Below are positions 17,401 through 24,900 of a DNA stretch of 32,641 nucleotides, in pieces. The translations under genes and the position numbers were made by a program. Where the stretch lies: contig JAGRFX010000020.1 in assembly GCA_020445805.1 (NCBI GenBank), positions 1 through 32,641 on the forward strand, written 5' to 3'. The notes beneath the pieces were generated by a model. It saw only the letters and a program-made list of their open reading frames with translations, was not told the DNA's origin and did not search any database. Every line of letters begins with the position of its first letter. The stretch's first letter is position 1. This stretch comes from Rhodocyclaceae bacterium. GTDB taxonomy: Bacteria > Pseudomonadota > Gammaproteobacteria > Burkholderiales > Rhodocyclaceae.

Positions 17401-17870
17401 AAGGTGAAGGAGGCGTAGATCAGCGAGGTCAACGTCGAGCCGATGTAGCCGAAGCCGGCACCGCGCGTCAGCAGGTCCATGTCCACGCCGTAGCGGGCGG
17501 CATACACGCTGACCGGGACCCCGGCCAGGAAGATGATCAGCCCGGTGACGAGGATCGCCAGCGCCGCATTGACGAAGCCGTACTCCACCAGCAGCGTCGC
17601 GCCGACCGCCTCGAGCACCAGGAACGAGGCCGCACCGAAGGCGGTATTGGCCACCCGCAGCTCCGACCAGCGTCGGAAGCTCCTGGGCGTGAAACGCAGG
17701 GCGTAGTCTTCGAGGGTTTCCCGCGCCACCCAGGTGTTGTAGTCCCTCCGCACCTTCGCAACGCGCTGCGACGGCGAGCTGTCGGCGTCGCCTTCGGCAG
17801 CGGAATGGACATCGTGGTGGAGGTCGTTCACGGCGAAGCGCGGAAGGTCGTCATCGGCGCAGTCTATCAA
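14409..17870 (-). CDS. NCS1 permease / hybrid histidine kinase fusion
   Basis: A 1153-residue fusion. About 40-500 is a full NCS1-type transporter (nucleobase/hydantoin/thiamine permease family; about 12 helices) with an intact N-terminal YNTWVARETLEDYALRF block. Near 523-565 is a cysteine cluster, CVICEQ...CPAYQGPICSLCCSLDARCEDLC, eight Cys in about 40 residues, a probable metal site. Two more helices follow (about 600-660), then coiled coil, HisKA with SHELRTP near 711, HATPase_c (about 815-925, GLGLTI), REC (about 943-1060, acceptor Asp in FMDLAMP near 999), and a C-terminal 90-residue helical tail without a visible Hpt histidine. It probably senses its transported ligand and phosphorelays to the LuxR regulator, with which it overlaps by 4 bases. 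The start is uncertain: TTG 17870, or GTG 17831; no in-frame ATG precedes the permease. Confidence 0.9.
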   Translation of the reverse strand: MIDCADDDLPRFAVNDLHHDVHSAAEGDADSSPSQRVAKVRRDYNTWVARETLEDYALRFTPRSFRRWSELRVANTAFGAASFLVLEAVGATLLVEYGFVNAALAILVTGLIIFLAGVPVSVYAARYGVDMDLLTRGAGFGYIGSTLTSLIYASFTFIFFALEAAIMAYALELAFGVPPAWGYVLCALVVIPMVTHGITSISRLQVVTQPLWLALLILPFAYVLLEQPAVLAGLTAYPGRDGGGAAFDWHLFGAALTVGVALITQMGEQADYLRFMPEQTASNRRRWLAGVLVGGPGWVLIGVAKMLGGALLAYLAIRHLVPAEKAVDPNQMYLVAYRQVFPSEAWAIAVTTVFVIISQLKINVTNAYAGSLAWSNFFARLTHSHPGRVVWVVFNTLIALMLMELDVFQAIGSVLGLYSNIAVSWMMAVVADLVVNKPLGLSPPGIEFKRAHLYDINPVGLGAMLLASVLSIAAYLGVFGASAQAFSTLIAMGVAFGTAPLIAWATKGRYYLARSPGGAVAARQTCVICEQDYEGEDMAACPAYQGPICSLCCSLDARCEDLCKRDARLSAQWTSAMRRVLPRRMWRYLESGLAHYLLLMAVVVPALALLIGLLYHNEIRLLGAVAEPLRQMLQLSYIKAYAALLLVAGVASWWLVLTHQSRQVAQQESNRQTALLVQEIDRHRHTDQQLQRAKQAAELANQAKSRYINAISHELRTPLNSILGYAQILDGDESIPPQRRQAMHVIRRSSDHLLSVIEGTLDIARIEGGKLTLDVKPMAFVDFVEQVAGMIEPQAEAKGLAFRLELQGQLPAAVRADEKRLRQILINILGNAVKYTRQGAIVMRVRHVREMASFEIEDTGPGISPDDLERIFEPFARGSSAEQAGGAGLGLTISRMFTDVMGGQLSVDSEPGRGSLFRVRLYLPQLRAEGVVAKTHRARRTGYAGERRRILIVDNERYDREFLITVLEPLGFILEQAGSGQECLRMLPEFAPDLVFMDLAMPGMDGWETIRRIREHRLTTAHIAVISANAFDKGLEHESSVPPEDFILKPVRVEELLDWIGRRLALTWIEADGAHPPAIGADSGGPLRLPPADVLEPLRQAVEMGYMKGVQGRLDALAALGEDYAAFVSVARRHADAFQLDALQRLLDAGGKP

Positions 17871-17904
17871 GCCCGCCCGGAGCCGCCTGCACCGTCGGCG
17901 CAGA

Positions 17905-19260
17905 TCAGGGGCCGCCGTCCGCCAGCGGCAGGCTCAGGCGGAATTCCGCTCCGCCCTCCGGATGGTTCCTGGCCGCCAGCTGCCCCCCGTGCCGCTCGAC
18001 GATGCCATAGCTGATCGCCAGGCCCAGGCCGGTCCCCTGGCCCACCGGCTTGGTGGTGAAGAAGGGGTCGAAGATCTGGGCCATGTGCTGCTTGTCGATC
18101 CCCGGCCCGTTGTCATGGAAGCGCACCACGACCGTGCCGCCGCGTCGCTCCCCGGCGATGGCAAGCTGGGTGGTGCCGTTGGCCTGGCTCGCATCACGGG
18201 CGTTCTGGACCAGGTTCATCACCACCTGCTGCAACTGCCCCGGCGAACCGCGCACCCGGAGATCCGGCGGCAGTTCGATCGTCACGCGGAACTCGTCACG
18301 GGTCGCCTTGGCGATCCAGTGCACCGCCCGCTCGATCACCTCGCCCAGGTCGAACTCCTGGTGTTCGTCGCGATCCAGCGCCGAGAAACGCTTCAGGCCG
18401 TCGACGATATCGCGGGTCCGCTCGGCGCCCTCGATGGTGCCGTCGATCAGCGGATCGAGGTCCGTCAGGATGCGATCGATCCGCAGCTCCTTGCGCAACG
18501 CACTGCAGGCATCCACGCTGCCGCCCGCGTGCAGGGCCTCCACGTAGCGCTCGATGCGGTTGGCGTAGCGCCGCAGGGCATGGACGTTGCCGAGGATGAA
18601 GCTGATCGGGTTGTTCAGCTCATGGGCAACGCCGGCCACCAGCCGGCCGAGCGAGGCCATCTTCTCGGACTGGACCAGCTGCTGCTGGGTCCGCTTGAGG
18701 TCTTCGTGGGCCTGCCGCAGGGCGTGGTAGGCCTTTCTCAGTTCGCCGACCGGCCGCCCGGTCACCACCATGCCCATGGACTTGCCGACCGCGTTGAAGC
18801 GGGGCGTGCAGTTCAGCGACACCGGCACCGTCGAGCCATCGGCGGCGCGCAGCGAGAGCTCGCAATCGTGCACCGGGTGGTCGCCGAAGCCCGACACCAT
18901 CTGGCGGGCCTGGTCCCGGGCGATGTCGTCGGCGAACAGGTCGAAGATCGACGACCCTTTCAGCTGCTCCGCCGAACGCCCGGTGAAGGCCACCATCGAC
19001 GGATTCACATCCTCGATGATGCCGTTTCGGCTGCAGACCACCAGGATGTCCGAAATCGAGGTCAGGACCGAGAGGATGAACTGCTGGGACTCCTCGAGCT
19101 TGTCGTTCTTCTGCTCGAGTGCCACCTCGTACTGCAGCAGGTCGGAGTACACCTCGTCCATCTTGTGGATGACGTCCATCCACACGTCCTCTCCGACGCC
19201 GACCAGTTCGCCGGGATGCCCCGATCCCTGGAGGTTGTCCTCGCGTCCCTGCCCGCTCAT
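17905..19260 (-). CDS. Soluble PAS sensor histidine kinase
   Basis: A 451-residue cytoplasmic histidine kinase with no membrane segment. The N-terminal 55 residues are helical (WMDVIHKMDEVYSDLLQYEVALEQKNDKLEESQ, coiled-coil-like), PAS is at about 60-175 (SISDILVVCSRNGIIEDVNPSM), HisKA is near 195-260 with His in AHELNNP near 211, and HATPase_c is at about 325-448 (GTGLGLAISYGIVERHGG). The HELNNP type H-box and the linker between HisKA and ATPase are typical of NtrB/DctB-like kinases. ATG 19260 lies five bases after the nikR stop, and the stop is 34 bp before the permease-kinase start, so it is in the middle of the operon. It probably feeds the same LuxR regulator or the REC domain of the fusion; it has no regulator of its own. 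Confidence 0.9.
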   Translation of the reverse strand: MSGQGREDNLQGSGHPGELVGVGEDVWMDVIHKMDEVYSDLLQYEVALEQKNDKLEESQQFILSVLTSISDILVVCSRNGIIEDVNPSMVAFTGRSAEQLKGSSIFDLFADDIARDQARQMVSGFGDHPVHDCELSLRAADGSTVPVSLNCTPRFNAVGKSMGMVVTGRPVGELRKAYHALRQAHEDLKRTQQQLVQSEKMASLGRLVAGVAHELNNPISFILGNVHALRRYANRIERYVEALHAGGSVDACSALRKELRIDRILTDLDPLIDGTIEGAERTRDIVDGLKRFSALDRDEHQEFDLGEVIERAVHWIAKATRDEFRVTIELPPDLRVRGSPGQLQQVVMNLVQNARDASQANGTTQLAIAGERRGGTVVVRFHDNGPGIDKQHMAQIFDPFFTTKPVGQGTGLGLAISYGIVERHGGQLAARNHPEGGAEFRLSLPLADGGP

Positions 19261-19265
19261 GGGGG

Positions 19266-19754
19266 TCAGCTGCGCGGCCGGTAGTGCACGTGGGGGCCCG
19301 CCCCGCCGCGACGATAGACCGGCGCCTCGCCATGGCTGTGCCCGCCGCGCGCGACCTCGGCCGAGATCAGGTTGAGGCTGCCATGGCGCACGCCCCGCTC
19401 CGCCACCAGCGCGTCGGCGAAGCGGCGGACCTCGGCGGACGGTCCCCGCAGGACGGTGCACTCCAGGCAGTTGTCATGATCGAGATGGGCGTGCAGCGTC
19501 GACACGGTCAGGTCGTGGTGCCGGTGCTGGATGCCGGTCAGGCGCTCGGCCAGTTCGCGCTCATGATGGTTGTAGACGTAGGACAGGGCGGCGATGCAGA
19601 AGGCGCCGTCGTCGCGCCCGCCCCGCGCACGCTCCAGTTCGGCGCGCAGCAGGTCGCGCATGGCTTCCGAGCGGTTGCGGTAACCCCGTTCGGCAATCAG
19701 GGCATCGAAGGCGGTCGCGAGATCGCCGTCGAGCGAGATGGTGATGCGCTCCAT
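19266..19754 (-). CDS. nikR: Nickel-responsive regulator NikR
   Basis: A 162-residue Ni(II)-dependent ribbon-helix-helix regulator. Residues 1-45 are the RHH DNA-binding part (MERITISLDGDLATAFD, RNRSEAMRDLLR) and 55-133 the ACT-like metal-binding domain. The nickel ligands are present, each shifted by one from E. coli: His77, His88, His90 and Cys96 (in IQHRHHD, TLHAHLDHDNC). The protein is about 30 residues longer than E. coli NikR because of a Gly/His-rich tail (RGGHSHGEAP ... GPHVHYRPRS). ATG 19754 is chosen because it begins at the conserved strand; the longer open frame upstream covers the promoter. It heads the kinase operon (5 bp to the next gene) and follows the beta-barrel gene. A promoter and an inverted repeat at 19769-19819 suggest autoregulation. 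Confidence 0.95.
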   Translation of the reverse strand: MERITISLDGDLATAFDALIAERGYRNRSEAMRDLLRAELERARGGRDDGAFCIAALSYVYNHHERELAERLTGIQHRHHDLTVSTLHAHLDHDNCLECTVLRGPSAEVRRFADALVAERGVRHGSLNLISAEVARGGHSHGEAPVYRRGGAGPHVHYRPRS

Positions 19755-19768
19755 GGCTGCGGAAACGT

Positions 19769-19793
19769 CCTGATGGGTGGCAACCCGATCAGG
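19769..19793 (-). promoter_or_regulatory. Candidate NikR operator upstream of nikR
   Basis: An inverted repeat CCTGAT-N13-ATCAGG (inner bases GGGT/ACCC also pair, with one unpaired G). It overlaps the predicted -10 of nikR. NikR operators are two half-sites with a 11-16 base spacer, so the geometry fits, but the half-site is not the E. coli GTATGA. Confidence 0.45.
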
Positions 19794-19819
19794 ATAGGCG
19801 CGCCGGGCCGTCGGCTCAA
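19791..19819 (-). promoter_or_regulatory. Candidate sigma-70 promoter of the nikR operon
   Basis: On the minus strand TTGAGC (19819-19814), a 17-base spacer and TATCCT (19796-19791), each 4 of 6 to consensus. The predicted start is about 30 bases before the nikR ATG. The 130-base gap to the beta-barrel gene makes a separate promoter reasonable. Confidence 0.5.
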
Positions 19820-19884
19820 GACGGGCGCCCGGCCACCGCAGCCGCCCGCCACGTCCCGCGGGCAGCCTGCGGCGCGCCGCGGGC

Positions 19885-20592
19885 TCAGAACTCCCAGGCG
19901 ATGCCCAGGTTAGCGAAGCTGCGATCGTTGCCGCGGCCCAGTTCGCCCGAGACCTTGAGGCCCTCCTGGATCTCGTAGCGGACACCGATGGCGCGGTCGG
20001 GCGCGCTGTGCTGGCTGCCGAAGACTTCGCCGATGAGGTAGAGGCTGTCCGACAGCGGATAGGCGGTGCCGACGCCCCAGCCGTTCTCGGCCTCGGTGTC
20101 GCCATCCACCCTGACCCACTCCCGGGACAGGTTCAGATGCAGTCGCTGGCCGGACGCCAGGCCCCACTGGACCAGGCCGATCACGCCCTTGCCGGTGGCG
20201 GTCTCGTCGAGGTCCGCGTCGTCGCTGGCCTTTTCGCGCCCGTACTCGAACTTCAGGCCGGCGGACAGCCCGGTTTCCTGCTGCAGCGGCACCCACTTGA
20301 CGGCGAAGCCCAGGCCCTTGAAGGTCTGCTCCGGCGACGCGTCGTCGTCCTTCGCCCAGCCGCCGCTGAGCTCGATCTCGACATTCTCGATCGGACCATA
20401 GCCCACCGCGGCCTCCAGGCCCTTGGTGTGGTCATCCTTGCTCCAGCCGAATTCGACCTTGGCGCCCCCCAGGTCGAGGGTTCCCGCGTCGTCCACGTTC
20501 ATGGGTCGCTCGGCCAGCACCAGGCAGGGGGCCGCCGTCAGAAGCAGGCCGAGGGTCGCCCGGCGGACGAAGGTGGGAGAGTTGCAGATCAT
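19885..20592 (-). CDS. Outer-membrane beta-barrel protein, possibly nickel-linked
   Basis: A 235-residue exported protein of no named family that I can assign with certainty. A signal peptide covers about 1-27 (cleavage after LVLA). The rest is alternating amphipathic strands (GGAKVEFGWSKDD, NVEIELSGGWAKDD, LSAGLKFEYGREK, QRLHLNLSREWVRV, AIGVRYEIQEGLKVSGELG), ending in WEF, the terminal aromatic expected of an outer-membrane barrel. About 8-10 strands fit the length. An AGGG ribosome site lies just before the ATG. The next gene on the same strand is nikR, and a 7-bp inverted repeat with a 13-base spacer lies upstream, so a nickel-regulated outer-membrane role is possible but inferred. It also resembles the transporter-like barrels annotated as phenol MetA-degradation proteins. 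Confidence 0.75.
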   Translation of the reverse strand: MICNSPTFVRRATLGLLLTAAPCLVLAERPMNVDDAGTLDLGGAKVEFGWSKDDHTKGLEAAVGYGPIENVEIELSGGWAKDDDASPEQTFKGLGFAVKWVPLQQETGLSAGLKFEYGREKASDDADLDETATGKGVIGLVQWGLASGQRLHLNLSREWVRVDGDTEAENGWGVGTAYPLSDSLYLIGEVFGSQHSAPDRAIGVRYEIQEGLKVSGELGRGNDRSFANLGIAWEF

Positions 20593-20631
20593 CGTAGTGC
20601 CCTTTGTGGATGGAAGAATTCGATTCGCTAC

Positions 20632-20658
20632 CCTTCAGCTCGCATCTCCGACTGAAGG
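20632..20658 (-). promoter_or_regulatory. Inverted repeat upstream of the beta-barrel gene
   Basis: A perfect 7-bp inverted repeat, CCTTCAG (20632-20638) and CTGAAGG (20652-20658), with a 13-base spacer, the same spacing as the repeat before nikR. It lies 40-66 bases upstream of the beta-barrel ATG. The rest of the 178-base gap to the divergent binding-protein gene holds a small 6-bp hairpin at 20727-20743 and no clear promoter. Confidence 0.4.
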
Positions 20659-20770
20659 ATGGTCCGCGGCCGCCGATAAAAAAGCTGGCCCGCGCGAAAG
20701 ATCCCCGCGCATATCGACCTGAATCCCCGGTCCTTTAGACCGGCAGCCCGCACTGTATGCCATTCGAACG

Positions 20771-21949
20771 ATGATCGGACCCGAACCCACTGCCGTGCGC
20801 AGCCGCCGCGCCACGTCACTGATGGACCTGGCGACCCGCCTGCTGGCCATGCTGGCGCTCTGCCTCGCGTCCGCATGCCTGGTCGGCTGTTCGGATCCGG
20901 CCCCGCTGAAGGTCGGATTCATCGGCGGCACCTCCGGGCGGGGTGCCGACCTGGGCATCAGCGGCCGCAACGGTGTCCAGCTGGCCGTCGAGCTGCGCAA
21001 TGCCCGCGGCGGCATCGGCGGCCGCCAGCTGGAACTCCTGGCCCGCGACGATGGCGGTGACCCGGAGCACGCGCGGCTCGTCCTGCGCGAACTCGCGGCG
21101 AGCGGCTGTGAGGCCGTCGTCGGGCCGATGACCAGCGCGATCGCGCTGGCCATCGCTCCGCTGGCCGAAGAACTCCGGGTGACCCTGGTCAGCCCGACCG
21201 TCACGACCAACGAACTGTCCGGCAAGGACGACCACTTCTTCCGCGTGGTCGCCCCGACCCGCCAGTTCACCGAGCAGAGCGCGATCCACCTGGGCGAACA
21301 CCTCGGGCTCTCGCGACTGGCGGTGATCTACGACGCCACCAACGCGGCCTACGCAAGCAGCTGGCTGACGGATTTCCGACGCGTTTTCGAGTCCGAGCAT
21401 CGCCAGTTCGTGAAGGTGCTGACCTTCGAGTCTGGCGCTCAGGAGCGTCTCGCGCCCCTCGCCAGGAGCCTGCTGGGTGAGCCGGTCGATGGGGTGCTCA
21501 TCCTCGCCAACTCGCTGGATGCCGCCCTGCTGGCCCAGCAACTGCGACGCATCGATCCGGACGTTCAGCTCGCCGCCTCCGAGTGGGCCTCGACCGCCCG
21601 CCTGATCGAAATGGGCGGGCGCGCCGTCGAAGGCATGTCGCTGGCCACCTTTCTCGACGAGAACGACCAATCACCCGCCTATCTGGAATTTCGGTCGGCG
21701 TACCGCAAGCGTTTCGGCGGAGATCCGGGCTTTGGTGGCCTGACCGGCTTCGATGCGGCCAACGTCCTGCTGGCAGCGTTTGAGGGCCGGCGCGAGAACG
21801 AGCCGATCCGCGCCTATCTCAAGCGGGCACCCCACGTGCCCGCGGTTCAAGGGGCATTCGACTTCGACGGCAGCGGCGACGGGAAACGGCGCAGCTATAT
21901 CACCACGATCCGGAACGGCCACTTCGTGCGCGTGACGGACATGCCATGA
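20771..21949 (+). CDS. Lipoprotein periplasmic-binding protein (type I, LivK-like)
   Basis: A 392-residue periplasmic binding protein of the branched-chain-amino-acid type (Peripla_BP_6). A lipobox, LVGC near residue 40, follows a hydrophobic signal, so it should be lipid-anchored. The mature part opens with LKVGFIGGTSGRGADLGISGRNGVQ and keeps GIGGRQLELLARDDGGDP, VVGPMTSAIA, LVSPTVTTNELSGKDDHFFRV and the GLTGFDAANVLLAAF block of the fold. No permease or ATPase gene is nearby. The next gene, 7 bp downstream on the same strand, is a Cache-GGDEF-EAL protein, so this is probably a ligand-binding sensor subunit rather than an uptake component. The start is either ATG 20771 or ATG 20822 (17 codons shorter, which gives a more ordinary signal peptide). 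Confidence 0.85.
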   Translation: MIGPEPTAVRSRRATSLMDLATRLLAMLALCLASACLVGCSDPAPLKVGFIGGTSGRGADLGISGRNGVQLAVELRNARGGIGGRQLELLARDDGGDPEHARLVLRELAASGCEAVVGPMTSAIALAIAPLAEELRVTLVSPTVTTNELSGKDDHFFRVVAPTRQFTEQSAIHLGEHLGLSRLAVIYDATNAAYASSWLTDFRRVFESEHRQFVKVLTFESGAQERLAPLARSLLGEPVDGVLILANSLDAALLAQQLRRIDPDVQLAASEWASTARLIEMGGRAVEGMSLATFLDENDQSPAYLEFRSAYRKRFGGDPGFGGLTGFDAANVLLAAFEGRRENEPIRAYLKRAPHVPAVQGAFDFDGSGDGKRRSYITTIRNGHFVRVTDMP

Positions 21950-21956
21950 GCGCCGC

Positions 21957-24900
21957 GTGAAGCGATCCGGCACGATCCGCCTCTGGCTCCTGCGACACCT
22001 GGCGTGGCTCTCGCTCGCGCCCGCGCTGGCGGTGTCCCTCGCCCTGGGCGCGATCCTCGTGACGACCATCGAGGAAGACCTGGAGTCGGAAAACCGCGCC
22101 CTGGCCGACGGCGTGGTCGCCGAGGCGGAGCAGTTGCTGGTCGATCCCATGGACGAACTGATCGAACTTGCCCGCCACATCGAATCGATCCAAGCCGCCA
22201 GCGACGTCTAGCACATTCTCGACGCCGCGGTGCTGGCCAATCGGGGTTTCGAGTACATCTACCTGGCCGACGCCGACGATCGCGTGGTCGCTGGCGCCCA
22301 GGCCCCCCGCCCCGCTCCGGCGATGGCTTTCGACGAAATCCGGGGCCTCGACGTGTCGGGCCGGGAACACGTCCGGCAGGCCCGCGCATCCAGGCGCCCG
22401 GTGTGGTCGGACTCGCACCTGTCGACGCTGGCAGGACGCATCGCGGTCGCGATTGCCGTCCCGGTCGGCGAGCGGATCCTGGTGGGTGAGATCAACCTCG
22501 ATCGCCTGTCGGAATTCACGCGGCGGGTCGGCGCGAACGGGCACCTGATGGTTTTCGTGCTCGACCGCCGTGGCCAGGTCGTGGCCCACCCGGATCCCGC
22601 GGTGGCCCTTCAGCAGGTCAACCTGGGACAGATTCCGATGATCTCCGAGGCCCGGAACGGCCAGCGGGGCCAGCACGAATTCACCCTGGCCGGCCGGCGC
22701 TACTTCGGCGTCGCCGGCGAGATCGACGGGCCCCACTGGATCACCGTGGTGGGGCAGCCCGCGGACCACAGCCGCGAACAGGTCCAGCGGGCGCTGGGGG
22801 TGACGCTGCTCGCCCTGGTGTGCATTGCCAGCCTGACCTCGGTGCTGGCGTCGCGGCTGTCCCGTCGCCTGGGCGCGCCGCTCGACGCGCTGGTCCAGCA
22901 CGCCGAGCGGATCTCCGCCGGGCAATACGACGCCACCGCCCCGCCGCCTTCGTGGCCCGAGATCGACCGGCTCCGCGATGCCATGGACCGCATGGTGCGC
23001 TCGATCGTGGTGCGCGAGCGGGCGCTGCTCAGCACCGAACACCGCTATCGGGCGCTGGTCGATGGGCTCGAGGACCTGATCGTCCAGGTGGACCTCGCCT
23101 CGACCATCCTGTTCAGCAACCCGGCCTCGGAGGCCCTGCTCGGCCGGCCTTCCGCCGACTGCCTCGGCGTTCCGCTGCCCGAGCTCATCCACCGGGACGA
23201 CCGAGCGGATTTCGGCACCGCGATCGCCCGCTGGCTGGATTCGGAGCAGTGGCAACTCATGCTGGAATCGCGGACCAATGCGCCTTCGGGTCCGCCCCTG
23301 CGTTTGCTGTGGTCCCTCACCAAGGAATTCAGCGAGTCGGGGGAGCTGACCGGCTTCCGGGCCATCGCGCGGGACGTCACCTCGGTCCGCCGCGGCCAGG
23401 AGGCCCTGCGCGGGCTGGTCGCCGCCACCGCACGCCAGTCGGGCGAGGGCTTCTTCCGTTCGCTGGTCCATCACCTGGCCCGGACGCTCGACGTACCCCA
23501 GGTCATGGTCTCGCACCGCGCCGACGTGGCCGGACAGATGCGTACGCTCGCCGTGTGGTCCGGCAAGTCCTTCGCCGAGAACTTCACCTACGAGGTGGCG
23601 GGCACGCCCTGCGAACGGCTGCTCCACAGCGATCGGGGCGTGCTCGCCGAAACCGTCGAATCGCCGTGCTGCTCGGCCAGCGTGAGCCGGTCGGGCCAGC
23701 TCACGAGTTTTCTGGGCGCCGCCCTGCGAGATGCCCACGGCAACGGCGTCGGGACCCTGATCGCCCTGTCCGACCGGGACCTCTCCCTGCAGACCGAGGA
23801 TGCGCAGCTGGTCTCGATCTTCGCCGACCGGGCCGCCATGGAGCTGGCGCGGCAGCAGCTCGAGACCGACCTGCGGCTGGCGGCTTCGGTGTTCGAGAAC
23901 AGTGCCGAGGGCATCATGATCACCGACGCCGAGCACCGGATCATCTCCGCCAACGCCGCGTGCGAGCCGATCACCGGCTACGCGCCTGGCGAGCTGATTG
24001 GCGAGACCCCCCGCCTCTTCCGCTCGGGCCGCCACGGGCCCGAGTTCTACGAGGAACTGTCCCGCCAGCTCGCCAGCGACGGCCAATGGACGGGCGAGGT
24101 CTGGAACCGGCGCAAGGACGGGCGCGTGTACCCCCAGTGGATGACCGTCACGGCGGTTCGCGGCGCGGGCGAGCAGGTGCGCAACTACATCGCCAGCTTT
24201 TTCGACATCAGCGCCCGCAAGGAGGCCGAGGCGCGGATCCATTTTCTCGCGCACCATGACGCGCTGACCGGTCTGCCGAACCGCGTCCTGCTGCAGGACC
24301 GGCTGGGCCAGGCGATCTCGATCGCCGCCCGGGAGGGTCGCCAGGTGGCCGTGATGTTCCTGGATCTCGACCGCTTCAAGCTCATCAACGACTCCCTCGG
24401 TCACGACGTGGGGGACGCGCTGCTCGAAACGGTCTCCGGACGCCTGACGGCCGTCCTGCGGCAGGGCGAGACCGTGGCCCGGCTGGGCGGCGACGAGTTC
24501 GTCATCGTCCTGCCCGGCCTGCAGGATGCCGGCGCCGCGACGCTGGTCGCCAGTCGCGTCCAGGAAGCGCTCGGCACGCCGCTCCAGATCCGTCAGCAGT
24601 CCTTCCATGTGACCGCCAGCATCGGCATCAGCCTCTTCCCCCGGGACGGCGACTCGGTCGAGGCCCTGCTGCGCAACGCGGACACCGCCATGTACCACGC
24701 CAAGGAACTCGGGCGCGCCAACTACCAGTACTTCACCGATGCGCTCAATACCGTGGTCACCGAACGGGTGCGTCTCGAGAGCGACCTGCGCAGCGCCATT
24801 GCCAACGGGGAACTGGTGGTGCATTACCAGCCACAGGTGGATGCACGCAGCGGCCGCGTGGTCGGCGCCGAGGCGCTGGTACGCTGGCAACATCCCGAGC

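Noticed and set aside
14403..18014. A 1203-codon plus-strand open frame opposite the permease-kinase.
   Set aside because: Composition is Gln/His/Arg/Asp-rich antisense translation with no domain; the minus-strand product has clear domains.
20727..20743. CCGGTC-N5-GACCGG hairpin upstream of the binding-protein gene.
   Set aside because: Short stem, no T-run and no matching gene end; recorded only as part of the intergenic description.
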